Positions 27,600-37,600 of a stretch of 64,000 nucleotides of DNA are shown in pieces. How positions within the stretch are numbered: the first letter of the stretch is position 1; the number at the start of each line of letters is the position of its first letter. Position numbers and translations under genes: made by a program. The stretch spans positions 21,851,501 through 21,915,500 of the forward strand of contig CM028912.1 of NCBI GenBank assembly GCA_016801845.1. Reading direction: 5' to 3'. Under the pieces are notes generated by a model, which was given only the letters and a program-made list of their open reading frames with translations, did not search any database and was not told where the DNA came from. The stretch is from Polydactylus sextarius (Eukaryota > Chordata > Actinopteri > Polynemidae).

Positions 27600-30303
27600 T
27601 ACCACTTGTCTAAGGAGACAGTAGAGGCTCTTAGATTGCCTACATTTGATGCTTGGCAGTGGGAACCTAACGAGGTGAGACTTATTCCCCAATCAATCAA
27701 CTGAATCATTTGTCATCAAGGACAAGTTAATAACCTGTGTGACCTGTAAAAATGATCTGGATAATTGTCACAGATTAATCAGCTAATGATGAATCTGTAA
27801 ATGATCAGTGAATGTGACATTAATCATTTCCATATTGTTTGTATTAAGTCAAAAGTCGTAGATTAAAGTAGAGAAAGACAGAAACCATGGTGCTAAGTGT
27901 CAGTATCCTGATGTTGGCCGCTCTGAGCTGAGGGACAGACTGGTGGACAGACTGGACAGACTGATGGACTGACTGAACAGACTGATGGACTGACTGGTGG
28001 ACAGACTGGTGGACAGACTGGACAGACTGGTGGACAGACTGGACAGACTGGTGGACAGACTGGACAGACTGGACAGACTGGTGGACAGACTGGACAGACT
28101 GATGGACAGACTGGACAGACTGGACAGACTGGACAGACTGGACAGACTGATGGACAGACTGGTGGACAGACTGGACAGACTGGACAGACTGGACAGACTG
28201 GACAGACTGATGGACAGACTGGTGGATAGACTGGACAGACTGGACAGACTGGACAGACTGGACAGACTGGTGGACAGACTGATGGACAGACTGGTGGATA
28301 GACTGGACAGACTGGACAGACTGGACAGACTGGACAGACTGGTGGACAGACTGGTGGACAGACTGGACAGACTGATGGACAGACTGGTGGCGGACATCTT
28401 GACTTGACAAACACAGTGAGTCCCTCACTGAATTGTTGAACTCAGAAGAGACAAATTATAATTTATATCACCCATTATTTCCTCTTCCTGCCTACATTAC
28501 CCAAAATGCATCAGAACTGGTAACAGCTTGGTCATAAAATCCACGTTACGCTGACAACATAGTGGTGTGTATTTTACTGTAGTTATTCATATTGTTAGAT
28601 TTGAATCGTATAGAAAGTTAGAGCTCCGTCCTCTGTGATCCATTGACATCTTCATGTCATCGAGTGTTAGATTCTGTGATTGTATGTCCTCCTCTCACAA
28701 CAAAGACAAATCACACTGCGCTGCTTTGTCCCTGCAGATGCTGAGCTGTCTGGAGCACATGTACCACGACCTGGGTCTGGTCAAAGACTTCAACATCAAC
28801 CCCATCACACTGAAGAGATGGCTGGTGAGACCTGCTCGTGTGACAATGCAACAGCCTCGTCCTCACTGACTCTAATGTCCAACAGCTGCTGACACCTCAG
28901 TTCTCTGTCTCTCTCTCTCTGTAGCTGTGTATTCATGACAACTACAGGAACAACCCCTTCCACAACTTCCGCCACTGTTTCTGTGTCACCCAGATGATGT
29001 ACAGCATGATCTGCCTCTGCAGCCTGCAGGTAACCAGCCTCACTATGTGTCCTCAGTCAAGGCAATAAAAACAAATTTCAGGTTAGGACGTGTGACATCA
29101 GGGGACTATTGAAAACATAACAACAAAATGAAAACACAATGAAATCTGGTGTGGAGTGAACATCAACCATACTGCTGTCAGTCCGTCTCTTTTTAAATCT
29201 TCCACCTTCTTTTATGTTCCCAGTTTTAATTTAAACCATCTGTCAGTCCTTCTTATCTAAGTCGCTTCTTTGAAAAGTTTATATGATAAACAATATATAT
29301 AGTAACAGATAGATACTTTAAAACATCCATGAAAACAACTTGTACTACTTTGAGACTTCAGGTCGTTGACACAGTGAAAACCGAGGGCGTCCGTCACTCA
29401 CTGTCATCATCAGATACTGTTTGTTGCTTCCTCTGTGAAGTATTTTCCTTCATCTTTGATCTTCACCAGCGAGTGACGTCGCAGTGTTGGAGTGAAAAGA
29501 AAGAAGAGACATGAGGGGCCTGAGGAAGCTCAGGGGAGAGAATGAGATGATGATGAGTAGGAAGACAAGGGGGTAATAACAGGGAGACAGCGTCTGAAAG
29601 GGGGAAAGATAAAGAGAGAAAAGGAGGAGCTGCTCCCCAGAGAAGCTTCCTCTTGTCTCTGTTGTCAGGGACGACCATTCACCAGAGGTTTAATTAACAC
29701 ACAACTAAAGACTCATTATGAAACATCTACACCACTGATGTGCTAACAGGGTCACACACACTCACACACACTCATACATACATCATGATGCACTCAGTGA
29801 TGAAACTGTGTGTTCATGTTTCAGGAGAAGTTCACTCAGGTGGACATTCTGATTCTCATGACGGCCGCTGTGTGTCATGACCTGGATCATCCTGGGTACA
29901 ATAACACGTAAGACAACTAACACTCTCTGTCTCACACACACACACACACAGATTCCTGTCTTGCCTTCTCACTCCATTCCTTCTCTTTTCTCCTCTTTTC
30001 TTTTAACTTTTGTCTTTGTCTACTGTGTCTTTCTCCATTTTCTTGGTTTGTGTGTCCTTCTCTACATCTTCCACCCTCCATCTCATCTCTCCTCTCGCTG
30101 TCCCTCATTTCACACTGTCTTAATTCTCCCTCTCCTCCAGGTACCAGATCAACGCCAGAACAGAGCTGGCGGTTCGTTACAACGACATCTCTCCTCTGGA
30201 GAATCATCACTGTGCTGTTGCCTTCCAGATCTTCTCTCAGCCTGACTGCAACATCTTCTCCAACTTTGACCCAGAGGCCTTCAAACAGATACGTCAGGTA
30301 GGC

Positions 30304-30339
<36 letters not shown>

Positions 30340-32749
30340 TGAGAGAGAGTGGAGAACATAGAGAAGAAAGAGTGAACAAGGACAAAAGGGAAAACAAAGA
30401 TATGACAAACAGACAAGACATGGGGACAACACAAGAGAAGAAGAACTGAAAAAAGAGAGGAAAAGCTATTTTATACTGCACATATAAATATAATTGGCTG
30501 AAGTGTTTTATTGGAATAACAGGGAACTATGAGCTTTTTAAGAGCCTGCTCTTTTAAGGGCTTTATATGTAAGTGGGAGGATTTGGGTTTTACAGGTCAT
30601 TAGAGAGAAGCCAGTTTAGGAGAAACATGATCTCTGGTCCTACTTCCTGTCAGTACTCGTGCTGCAGCATTCTGGATTAACTGGAGGTTTTTGATGGAGT
30701 TACTGGAACACCCTGATAATTGAGACAGGATGTTTTTAATTTTTAGGACAAGTCCTGATTGAAAATAACTCCAAGGTTCTTCACAGCAGAACTAGAGGCA
30801 AAGGTAAAGTCAAACAGAGAAGCTGTGCAATCAGGGAATGATTTTCTTTCCGAAAAGGAACCAGGGGTTGTTGTTATTTTCTTCAATTAAAGAGTAATAG
30901 TAAGAAGTTCTGGCCTTTAGAGGATTCTCTTTTATGCTAATAAACTATCTCTCTAAGAGGAAAAGTCTTCCTGGTTGGTAGGACGCCACTTCCTCTCTTA
31001 AATCCGTTGTCTTCCATTATATTGATTTATAACACAGGTAAATAACAGTGGAATCTGCTCTTAAGATTTAGCCACAGCCTCATCAGACAGACACCTGACA
31101 CCTGGAAGAAACAAACATGTGTTAATGAGCTGTTTTGATTCTGTGCCGTTCTCCAGGGAACCATCACACTGATCCTGGCCACCGACATGGCACGACACGG
31201 CGAGATCCTCGACTCCTTCAAGCAGAAAGTGGACAACTTTGACTACACAGACGAGGAACACGTCACCTGTGTAAGAACACCGGTTTTGGCAAACACCTGC
31301 TGGTTTAGATCGTTCCTTCATCAGGGGAAACACAGATGAGAACAGCGTGGACTGACACTGTTGTGTGATGTGTGTATGGTGATGGTACAACTTCATTTCT
31401 TGTAGGAAGAACAGAGGTTGACCAGGAGCATTAGCATCTATGGACTTCAATAAGTTGTTTCAGACCCAGAGGTCATTCTTTAGGCAGCTTGAAGTTGATT
31501 GGTGAAGCCATGTGCAGCTAGTGGTGGTCAATAACAGCAGAGTGACGTAAGAACATTTAGGACAATAAAACACCAGATACTGGGCTCTGGACCATCTGTA
31601 GGGTTCACACTTTATCAAATGAACCAAACCACAGCTGAAGCAGTGAATTTAAACTGATTAATATTGTTGTGATCTTTCCAGTCAACTATAACCTGATTCA
31701 TATTGTGTAGAATAGCTGCAGTGTGTAGCTGTGTGCAGAGTGTAGCCACGTTGAAGTGTGCGACGTATGAACTCTGCAGCGTCGTGCTCTTAGATAATAA
31801 GTCTGTGACCTTTGCCGTCTCACTCTGTGCAGCTGAAGATGGTGCTTATCAAGTGCTGTGACATCTCCAACGAGGTGCGGCCCATGGAGGTGGCCGAGCC
31901 CTGGGTCGACTGCCTGCTGGAGGAGTACTTCATGCAGGTGGGGAACTGTGCCATTTCAAGAGCAAAACACTAATACAAGCATTTATTCTTTTTTATGCAG
32001 AAAAAAAAATCTATTTTTTGTGACTGAAGACTGAAGTGACCTGACATGATGTTGATGTGATGTCTGTGATGTGTGTGTGTTCAGAGCGACAGGGAGAAGT
32101 CCGAGGGACTCCCTGTGGCTCCGTTCATGGACAGAGAAAAGGTCACCAAACCAACGGCTCAGATTGGCTTCATCAAGTTCGTCCTCATCCCCATGTTTGA
32201 GACCGTGATGAAGGTGAATATGGAGGAGAGTGATGACTGACTGAGGGTCAGGTCGGAGGAAGAGAAGAGTTTATTTGCAGTGAAAAGCAGCATGTGATAT
32301 CTTCAGCCTGAATTAACTCTAACTAAAGTTTGAAGAGGCTGAAGACATTTTGAAGGAATGTATATATTGAAGTAAGAGCAGTGCAGTGTGTTCACATTTA
32401 TATTCCACAGAGACTAAGGACAAAAAAGTTTAATGTGGTCAGTAAAGTGTCCTGTTGAAATGAAGCTGTGATCAGTTTTATGAACATACACATTATCGTG
32501 TCACCGTTTCTTTAAAAGACCTGCTACATTGAAAATGAAGATACAGAACCTGGAAATATACCAGCTGATTTCAGACAGAGCAGATGATAATATGAGGAAG
32601 CAGAAATGGTTTAATACATTAGGACAATGGATATTGATTCATTTATCAACTCGAACACAAACACAAGTAACTACAGAAGTGTATAGTATAGTAAACTTTT
32701 GTATAAAGTTGTGCATAAACACAAAGTAACACAGTGATGATACTGACAA

Positions 32750-32799
<50 letters not shown>

Positions 32800-33041
32800 C
32801 AGCTCTTCCCACAGATTGAGGAGGCCATGGTGCAGCCGCTCCGAGAGTCAAGAGATCGCTACGAAGAACTGAAACAGATCGATGACGCCATGAATGAGGT
32901 TGGAGGATTTCTAAGTGTGTGTGTGCGTGTTTGTGTGTCATTGGTCTTTGCAGCAGATTGTCACTGATAACAAAGTAATGTTGCCTTCAGGTGCAGAAAA
33001 AGAAAAGTGAGAACTTGACCATGGGAGGGAAGAAGAAGTAA
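9729..33041 (+). CDS. pde9a: pde9a, high-affinity cGMP-specific 3',5'-cyclic phosphodiesterase 9A, complete
   Basis: Exons: 9729-9791, 14004-14074, 15488-15565, 17254-17297, 19619-19673, 20257-20327, 26132-26216, 26687-26747, 27386-27460 and/or 27600-27674, 28738-28824, 28925-29029, 29825-29907, 30141-30297, 31157-31270, 31833-31937, 32085-32213, 32803-32898, 32991-33041. With one 75-nt exon the product is 509 aa, with both 534 aa. It starts MGSASSSYRVIYLDVDGRIQ, as human PDE9A does, and has an N-terminal domain followed by a coiled coil (AFKINELKTEVTNRLAMLEK). The class I PDE domain follows: His243/His247 (FHNFRH), metal-binding His283-Asp284 (CHDLDHPGYNN), Asp393 (KCCDISNEVRP) and the invariant Gln444 (TAQIGFIKF), numbered for the 509-aa form. 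PDE9A hydrolyses cGMP to GMP. The Lys-rich end VQKKKSENLTMGGKKK is shorter than in human. The ATG fits the human start. All junctions keep frame. Confidence 0.97.
9792..14003 (+). other. pde9a intron 1
   Basis: A 4.2-kb intron with a TG run at 9869-9893, a poly-A run at 10120-10143 and a TG run at 13722-13756. Open frames such as 12429-12761 show no protein similarity. No internal exon or RNA gene is supported. Confidence 0.7.
14075..15487 (+). other. pde9a intron 2
   Basis: A 1.4-kb AT-rich intron with a short T run near 15188. No exon, repeat family or RNA gene was recognised. Confidence 0.6.
15860..16000 (-). repeat. Dispersed repeat tail in pde9a intron 3
   Basis: It reads 'aaagtgctttacaccatgag', 'cattcactcattcacac' and 'gaacagccatcgggg'. 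This is the reverse orientation of the common teleost tail with 'gtaaagcgctttgag' and 'gtgaatgggtgaatg'. The copy is degenerate. Confidence 0.45.
16495..16598 (+). repeat. Dispersed teleost repeat fragment in pde9a intron 3
   Basis: The run 'gtcagctgggattggctcca', 'tccagcgactctcaccagga' and 'tgagcactatagataatgat' parallels a very common fish repeat 3' segment reading 'agctgggataggctccagc', 'gaccctgacagggataagc' and 'ggtatagaaaatggatgg'. The match is from memory and imperfect. Confidence 0.55.
17009..17037. repeat. (CA)n microsatellite
   Basis: A CA run of about 29 bp in pde9a intron 3. Confidence 0.9.
17298..19618 (+). other. pde9a intron 4
   Basis: 2.3 kb without a supported exon. It contains AT-rich low-complexity DNA (17880-18240), T runs at 18527-18541 and 19114-19133, and a 'gccccctagtggc' stretch at 17943 often seen in fish repeats. 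Confidence 0.55.
22418..22450. repeat. Perfect 15-bp hairpin with 3-nt loop
   Basis: Positions 22418-22432 (AGATGCACCATCTGA) are the exact reverse complement of 22436-22450 (TCAGATGGTGCATCT), separated by TCC. The stem stops at 22417/22451, where pairing fails. No element or RNA class was recognised around it. Confidence 0.85.
22690..22775 (+). repeat. 3' end of a dispersed element
   Basis: 'ttgtaaagcactttggctgt' followed by 'gtgctattcaaataaattgt' follows the common teleost tail 'ttgtaaagcactttgag' and 'ggtgctatacaaataaa'. A plus-strand retroelement 3' terminus is likely. Confidence 0.55.
24370..24545 (+). mobile_element. L1-like (non-LTR) reverse-transcriptase C-terminal fragment
   Basis: One frame reads GTFIHCIWECDKMKTFCREV then MDKI. 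After a small frame break comes NIPLDPIRTLLHLYPPDVNL. L1-clade ORF2 proteins end with a similar block (xxYIHxxWxCxxxxxFWxEI then IPLDP). The fragment is short, frameshifted and lies in pde9a intron 6. Confidence 0.55.
25444..25495 (-). repeat. Retroelement 3' end (reverse orientation)
   Basis: 'gatagatagattgatagata' followed by 'gatactttattgatcccgt' is the reverse of the widespread ending 'gggatcaataaagtatc' plus 'tatctatc'. An (ATAG)-type tail is visible. Confidence 0.55.
25738..25800 (-). repeat. Second retroelement 3' end (reverse orientation)
   Basis: 'gaatagaatagaatagaact' followed by 'tttattgtcattatacttg' is the reverse of an element ending in '...ataaaagttctattctattc'. It lies 240 bp from a similar end at 25444. 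Confidence 0.5.
27386..27460 (+). CDS. pde9a: pde9a exon 9, first copy of the duplicated 75-nt exon
   Basis: Bounded by TGCAG and GTAAGA. It encodes 25 aa beginning YMLSQQTIDALKKPAFDVWL and ending WEANE. It is phase 0 at both ends, so including or skipping it keeps frame. It encodes the first helices of the catalytic domain, just before MLSCLEHMYHD. About 18 of 25 residues agree with the single human segment (recalled), and 14 of 25 with the next exon. Confidence 0.95.
27555..27599 (+). promoter_or_regulatory. (TG)n tract forming the splice acceptor of pde9a exon 9b
   Basis: A run of about 43 bp of TG ends directly in TAG at 27597-27599, the acceptor of the second exon copy. UG repeats at acceptors bind TDP-43 and CELF proteins in vertebrates. 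Regulation of this exon is therefore plausible but inferred. Confidence 0.6.
27600..27674 (+). CDS. pde9a: pde9a exon 9b, second copy of the duplicated exon
   Basis: Bounded by GTGTAG and GTGAGA, 75 nt and phase 0/0. It encodes YHLSKETVEALRLPTFDAWQ then WEPNE. About 19 of 25 residues agree with the human segment, so it is at least as conserved as exon 9. There is no stop or frame damage. The 139-nt spacer intron and matched phases suit alternative or mutually exclusive use, while inclusion of both would lengthen the protein by 25 aa. Confidence 0.9.
27934..28390. repeat. Minisatellite of 9- and 12-bp units in pde9a intron
   Basis: About 457 bp of GGACAGACT units mixed with 12-bp GGTGGACAGACT and GATGGACAGACT units. 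All units are multiples of three and free of stops, which opens long spurious frames on both strands (for example DRLVDRLDRL on plus). It lies between exon 9b and the next exon. Confidence 0.95.
29030..29824 (+). other. pde9a intron before the HD-motif exon
   Basis: 795 bp, with a purine-rich block at 29500-29650. No repeat family or exon was recognised. Confidence 0.55.
30307..30336. repeat. (GT)n microsatellite
   Basis: A GT run of about 30 bp directly after the donor of the 30141-30297 exon. Confidence 0.9.
30520..30870 (+). repeat. Dispersed teleost repeat in pde9a intron
   Basis: It contains 'ggagaaacatgatctctggt', 'tcctgtcagtactcgtgctg', 'cagcattctggattaactgg' and 'gagacaggatgtttttaatt' in order. 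I recognise this wording from a repeat found many times in percomorph genomes. The copy is truncated and shows small deletions. I cannot name the family. Confidence 0.6.
31271..31832 (+). other. pde9a intron, no feature recognised
   Basis: 562 bp between the 31157-31270 and 31833-31937 exons. It holds only short unsupported frames. Confidence 0.6.
32752..32798 (+). repeat. (GT)n microsatellite abutting a pde9a acceptor
   Basis: A GT run of about 47 bp separated by only GCCAG from the exon starting at 32803. As at exon 9b, the repeat replaces the usual polypyrimidine tract. Confidence 0.9.
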
Positions 33042-33515
33042 AGGTTTTTCAAAAAGGTACGAAAGAAGAGAAGAGTTTTATCCCTCGGAGATTAATGATG
33101 CGATGTGTGAATGTGTTGTTGTCACAAATGTTACAGACAGATTCTTTGTGAATGTAATGTTTCAGAACCAGTGAGACTAGAGCAGGGGAGTGAAGCAGCG
33201 TGACGTAAACTGGAGCGGTCGGCCGGGTCGTGGCCCTGTCCTCTCCTCACCTCGACCTGCTGACGACCAGCAGGACGTGTGACCGTGAGCGGCTCTCAGG
33301 CAGCTGAACTTAAAACTTAAAAAGCTGGTGATGGATTCAAGGACCAGATGGACAATCCAAAGCCTTTTCAGGGAATGTCAGCATTTGTACAGCACAGATT
33401 ACTTCAGTGAACAATATTTAGATACATATCTTGTATTGTTTTTTATTTGACATGTGTTGTTTTTTACAGATTGTACAGATTTTTAGTGTCATTTGTTCTT
33501 TCCTACAAAAACTAA

Positions 33516-33521
33516 AATAAA
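33516..33521 (+). terminator. pde9a polyadenylation signal
   Basis: AATAAA lies 475 nt after the pde9a stop, in AT-rich DNA. It is the first canonical signal downstream and the likely 3' end of the mRNA. Confidence 0.75.
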
Positions 33522-33541
33522 GAGACTTTAATTACAAAAAC

Positions 33542-33958
33542 CTTCTCATGTCCCTATGAACACCTCTGATATCTACACCATAAATCTATAAAACTGTGTC
33601 ATGGATCATGCAGTACAATGTGAACCTGCTCTGGGTCATAAAGACAACACATTCATCGTCTGATCTCCTGCAAATACTTTTACAATTAACATTAATATTT
33701 TAATACACAAGTCACATTAACAGTAGAAGCTTTAAGATCACAGTGAGAGCTTTACAGCCTGTTTTCTCCTGGGTTTCACCTCTCAGATACCAGTGTGTAC
33801 CAGTCACAATTAGAAAAACACCTCCCCCTTCAGTTACCATGTATCAGGAGTCTGTCAGCGATACAAAATGTTTTAAATGAGCTAAATTCAGTCCAGTCGT
33901 GAGCAGCTTGTCCAGGTCTGAGCTCACCTCTCAAAAACAAGCCACTGGTCACACGTTT
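33542..33958. other. Intergenic, nothing recognised
   Basis: Sequence between the pde9a polyadenylation site and the mariner relic. No ORF or repeat could be supported. Confidence 0.5.
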
Positions 33959-33959
33959 G

Positions 33960-34495
33960 CTACGAGGGTCGTTCAAAAGGTTCTAAGCCTCACCCAGAAA
34001 AAACAGTCATAGCTGAACAATTTTGTTTTTGCAACACACTACCAGTTGTAGAAGAAGTGAACTGTGAAGAAGTGGGCTGCAGGATTCAAGCGGGACACAG
34101 AAGACGACCCTTGGTCAGGTCGTCCAAAAACCTCAACCGCTGATGAAGAAGTTGATGCTGTTCACCACATGGTTTTGGATGACAGACGTCTTACTGTCCA
34201 GCAGATAGCCAAGTCTAAAGGCATTAGTTCTGGTTCAGTCCACTCTGTTTTAACTGAGATCTTGGGCATGAGCAAGCTGTCTGCAAGATGGGTCCCAAGA
34301 ATGCTGACGCCAGAACAGAAGCTGAAGAGGGTTGACATTTCCAGAACACTTCTGTCTCGTTTCCAGGCTGACGCTGAGAATTTCCTCCGCAGATTAGTGA
34401 CAATTGACTGACAATCTGACAATTAAGACAAATGAAGGAAGCAATCAAGTCCAAATGCAGAGGAAAGCGGAGGGCAGGTGTGCTTTTGCTTCAGC
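33960..34495 (+). mobile_element. mariner transposon relic with internal deletions
   Basis: The 5' end 'acgagggtcgttcaaaaggt' is a mariner-type terminal repeat. Frame 34064-34411 reads KKWAAGFKRDTEDDPWSGRP and then LTVQQIAKSKGISSGSVHSV, the helix-turn-helix region. It ends SARWVPRMLTPEQKLKRVDI and VTID, near the first catalytic Asp. From 34424 a second frame gives LRQMKEAIKSKCRGKRRAGV then LLLQ, which lies much later in the protein, so the middle of the catalytic domain is deleted. The N-terminal part is also missing. No right terminal repeat is visible, and the relic stops at the wdr4 polyadenylation signal. Confidence 0.85.
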
Positions 34496-34502
34496 TGCTC
34501 AC

Positions 34503-34508
34503 TTTATT
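34503..34508 (-). terminator. wdr4 polyadenylation signal (minus strand)
   Basis: TTTATT on plus is AATAAA on minus, 175 nt past the wdr4 stop. The mRNA end would fall in or beside the mariner relic. Confidence 0.6.
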
Positions 34509-34682
34509 TTTTATTTTTTTAAAATATGCAAATAAAATTTGAGGGAAACAAAAAAAAAAAAAAATCCATCTACACAAAACACACCCATAATTCACTCATG
34601 CACACATTCAACTAAGAGCCATCATTCAGAGCATCAAACACAAAGGAATAACAGAGGTCTGTGTGTGTGTGTGTGTGCGTGT

Positions 34683-37600
34683 TCAGGTAGATGTTCCTGC
34701 TGCTGCCGTCTCCTGCTTGGCCTTCTTCTTGTTTCCGTTTGCCGTCTGCGTCTTCGTCCTCTTCAGCTGCTGCTCCTCCAGCCTCTGCTGCTTCTTCTGC
34801 AGGTACGTCGTCACGTTGTCGTAACTCATCGTGTGAAGATGCTCGAAGCTGATGTTGGTCCTCGTCGAAGCTGTTTGTGTAAGAGAAGAGCAGGAGGAAG
34901 AGGGTTGGTGACAGGAACTACAGCTGGTTGTGTCTTATCATCACCGAGAGGTGAACACACACATTTAATGAACAAATATATCATTGGAGATCTGGTTTAT
35001 AATCATATTTGACCAGGTCAGCAGGGATTAATTGGCTGTGTTAGTCCAGTTTACGTCCACGTCCAGTTTAAATTACTATATATTACAAGTATTTATAGAA
35101 TAAATTAAAAAGTACAAGAAAAAAAAAAAGAATGTGAGTAGAGCTAAGGTATAGCGGTTTATATGTTCACCGTTTCACTGTAGCATGTAGTATGTCATCT
35201 ATTAGCAGTGAACACAAAGTGCAGCTGAGGCTGATGGGAATCTTATTAATCACATTGACTATAAACCAAAGTAATGGACTGACAGGAAGTCGAGTGTCTC
35301 CGTTCAACATAAAAAAATTGGCCAGTTAATATATTTACTTTACCGCTGAGGTTCTCTTTTATTTATAATGTGAAGCTGCACATTCACTCATGTAGTTCAT
35401 TCAGACTAACTGAAACACGATACTTCGTCTGTGACAATGAAACAGACAATCGCTGCTGATCTGATCTGTGTTGACTGAATGTTAAACACCATTAGACCCA
35501 TTACTTTGCTTTATAGTTTAAAATACAGTTTTGACATTCTATAACAATCACTCTAACCCCCATTAAAAATTTACAATATGACAATAGTTCAATCCATGAT
35601 AAAAGACTAATCACTGTGATTACAACCGTGTCCTCATTTGGACAGAAGTGTCCAGTGGAAGCACAAAGTCCAAATGAGGTGATCAACTCTGGAAACTCTG
35701 CATTTAACTCAACACACTGACCTGACCTCACAGTGCAGCTCTCATGACTACAGAGAGGAGACCTGGTGTTTTATGAACAGTAACAAAGGTTTTCCTCCTA
35801 ATTGTTTCTTCTCTTTGACTGTTAAAGTCTTTCCTGTTGACAAACCAGTACCATCGTGCTGGTGCATATTTCCCATTCACACTACAAACCATACTTTAAC
35901 ACAACATGGACAAACTGAAAAGCTGATCTGGAGACAGTTTACGATCAGAATCATTATAATTAACCCTGAGAGCTACATGACACAACTGAGTTTCATGGAA
36001 ACTCCCTGATGGTGCGAGAGAGAGAGAGAGAGAGAGATCTTTGACGTTGTCAGGATTCACCCTTGTTTCATTTCACTCCAGACTAAAATGACTCGAGATC
36101 AACCATCGTAACATGGCTGAACTGAAAAGATAGTATCATTAAGCATGTTACACTGCGAGATGGTGTTTGATGTTTTAACGCTTTAATCGGTTAGAGGTCG
36201 ACTGGCTCCAGCTCTGACTCCCTGCTCACATCTCAGATGAACAAATAACTGATCCTGAGCTGCAGATGAAGACGACTTGTTACTGTCAGAGGTGAGAGGA
36301 GAGCCCCTCCCCCGCTGCTCCGAGTCTGAGTATCACATACTGCACTAGTTGGATCATTTCAGAGGCTTCACTCAAGGTGTGTGTGTGGGGGTGGTGGTGG
36401 TGTGTGAGCTCACAGCTCATTGTTTCTGTCTAGAGGCTGCGAGTGGGAGACCGCAGTGTGGAGGAGTGTGAGTGTGTGTTGATGAGTCACCTTCAAGGGT
36501 CTCCCAGTGCGGCTTGAAGGCTTCAATCACTGTGATGAGTTCAGGGCTCTCAGCATCACACTGGAGGGAACAGGAAGGCACAGAGGTCAGAGTGAGGTCA
36601 CAGTGATTTACAGTGAGAAACATCGGGTCAGTTCACCTCTAACTCCTGAATCAAACCAAACCGAACCACATCTGAATTCAAACCAAACCCATGACACAAA
36701 GTACAAAGAGTGAAGGTGAACAATGAATGAAAAGGTTGGAGTTTATGATAATGACAAATTAGATTCACACCGTTATTATATAAGTGCTGAGTTAGTCATT
36801 AACTGCTTATCACCTGTATCATGAGCTGTTTTACATAATGTCTGTCTGAATCAGCGGATCCAGTCTGTGGAGACGTCACAGAGACCAGATGTAGTTACAA
36901 AGTTTGGACAAAATGTTTGGGTCAAACCAGGTGAAGACTGATCACCGCTGTGTCACAACCAACAGGACACACACTCCACACTGTGGAGGTTTGTCAAACT
37001 GTCTAGTTTATTCTTCTCGTTACTCTGTTGCACAGTCAGGATGTACATGACCTGTTTTATTAAATATTAGCAGCTCAAGTCGAGTAAATGATCTTATATG
37101 GGACAAAGGTCAAACACAATCAATTCATAGAACAGCTCTTTGTGTTCTTTTGTTCACGTCTTTAAATTTGACATGAAACCTGTGTATCAGATGCATGGTG
37201 TCCTCTCACCTCCCAGGAGTCTTGTCTGTGTGTGTAGATTTGTAGCGGTGAGTCAACAGAGTCCATCAGCACCCAGAGACGTCCTTGTGGGTCAAAGGTC
37301 ACGTCCAGAGGACAGCACGGCAGAGACAGCCTGCTGTGTGGTACGAACCTGTCCTTACCCTCCTGGTCCACCATGAAAAACTGGACCGTGGACACTCTGA
37401 GGACACAGACACACAAGTAACAACGTCTCTGACTGGTCTGAGCAAGCTGCAGTCATGTGGCCACTAAAGAGAACGAAGGTTTGGAACTTTATTAACGACG
37501 TAATGTGGTGTGTCTGTTCGGTCTGGTAACATGTAACATGTTACATGTTGTATCTTCTTCCTGTTCGTGCACAGTTTCATAACCGACCCACACACTCACC

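Noticed and set aside
27934..28390. CRISPR-like array
   Set aside because: Units are contiguous 9/12-mers with no unique spacers, in a vertebrate intron.
27844..28428. Long open frames on both strands across the 9/12-bp minisatellite
   Set aside because: They exist only because the units are multiples of three without stops. They lie inside a pde9a intron and have repeat-only composition.
34064..34411. Host gene with a helix-turn-helix domain
   Set aside because: It is the N-terminal part of a mariner transposase with deletions and a terminal repeat upstream.
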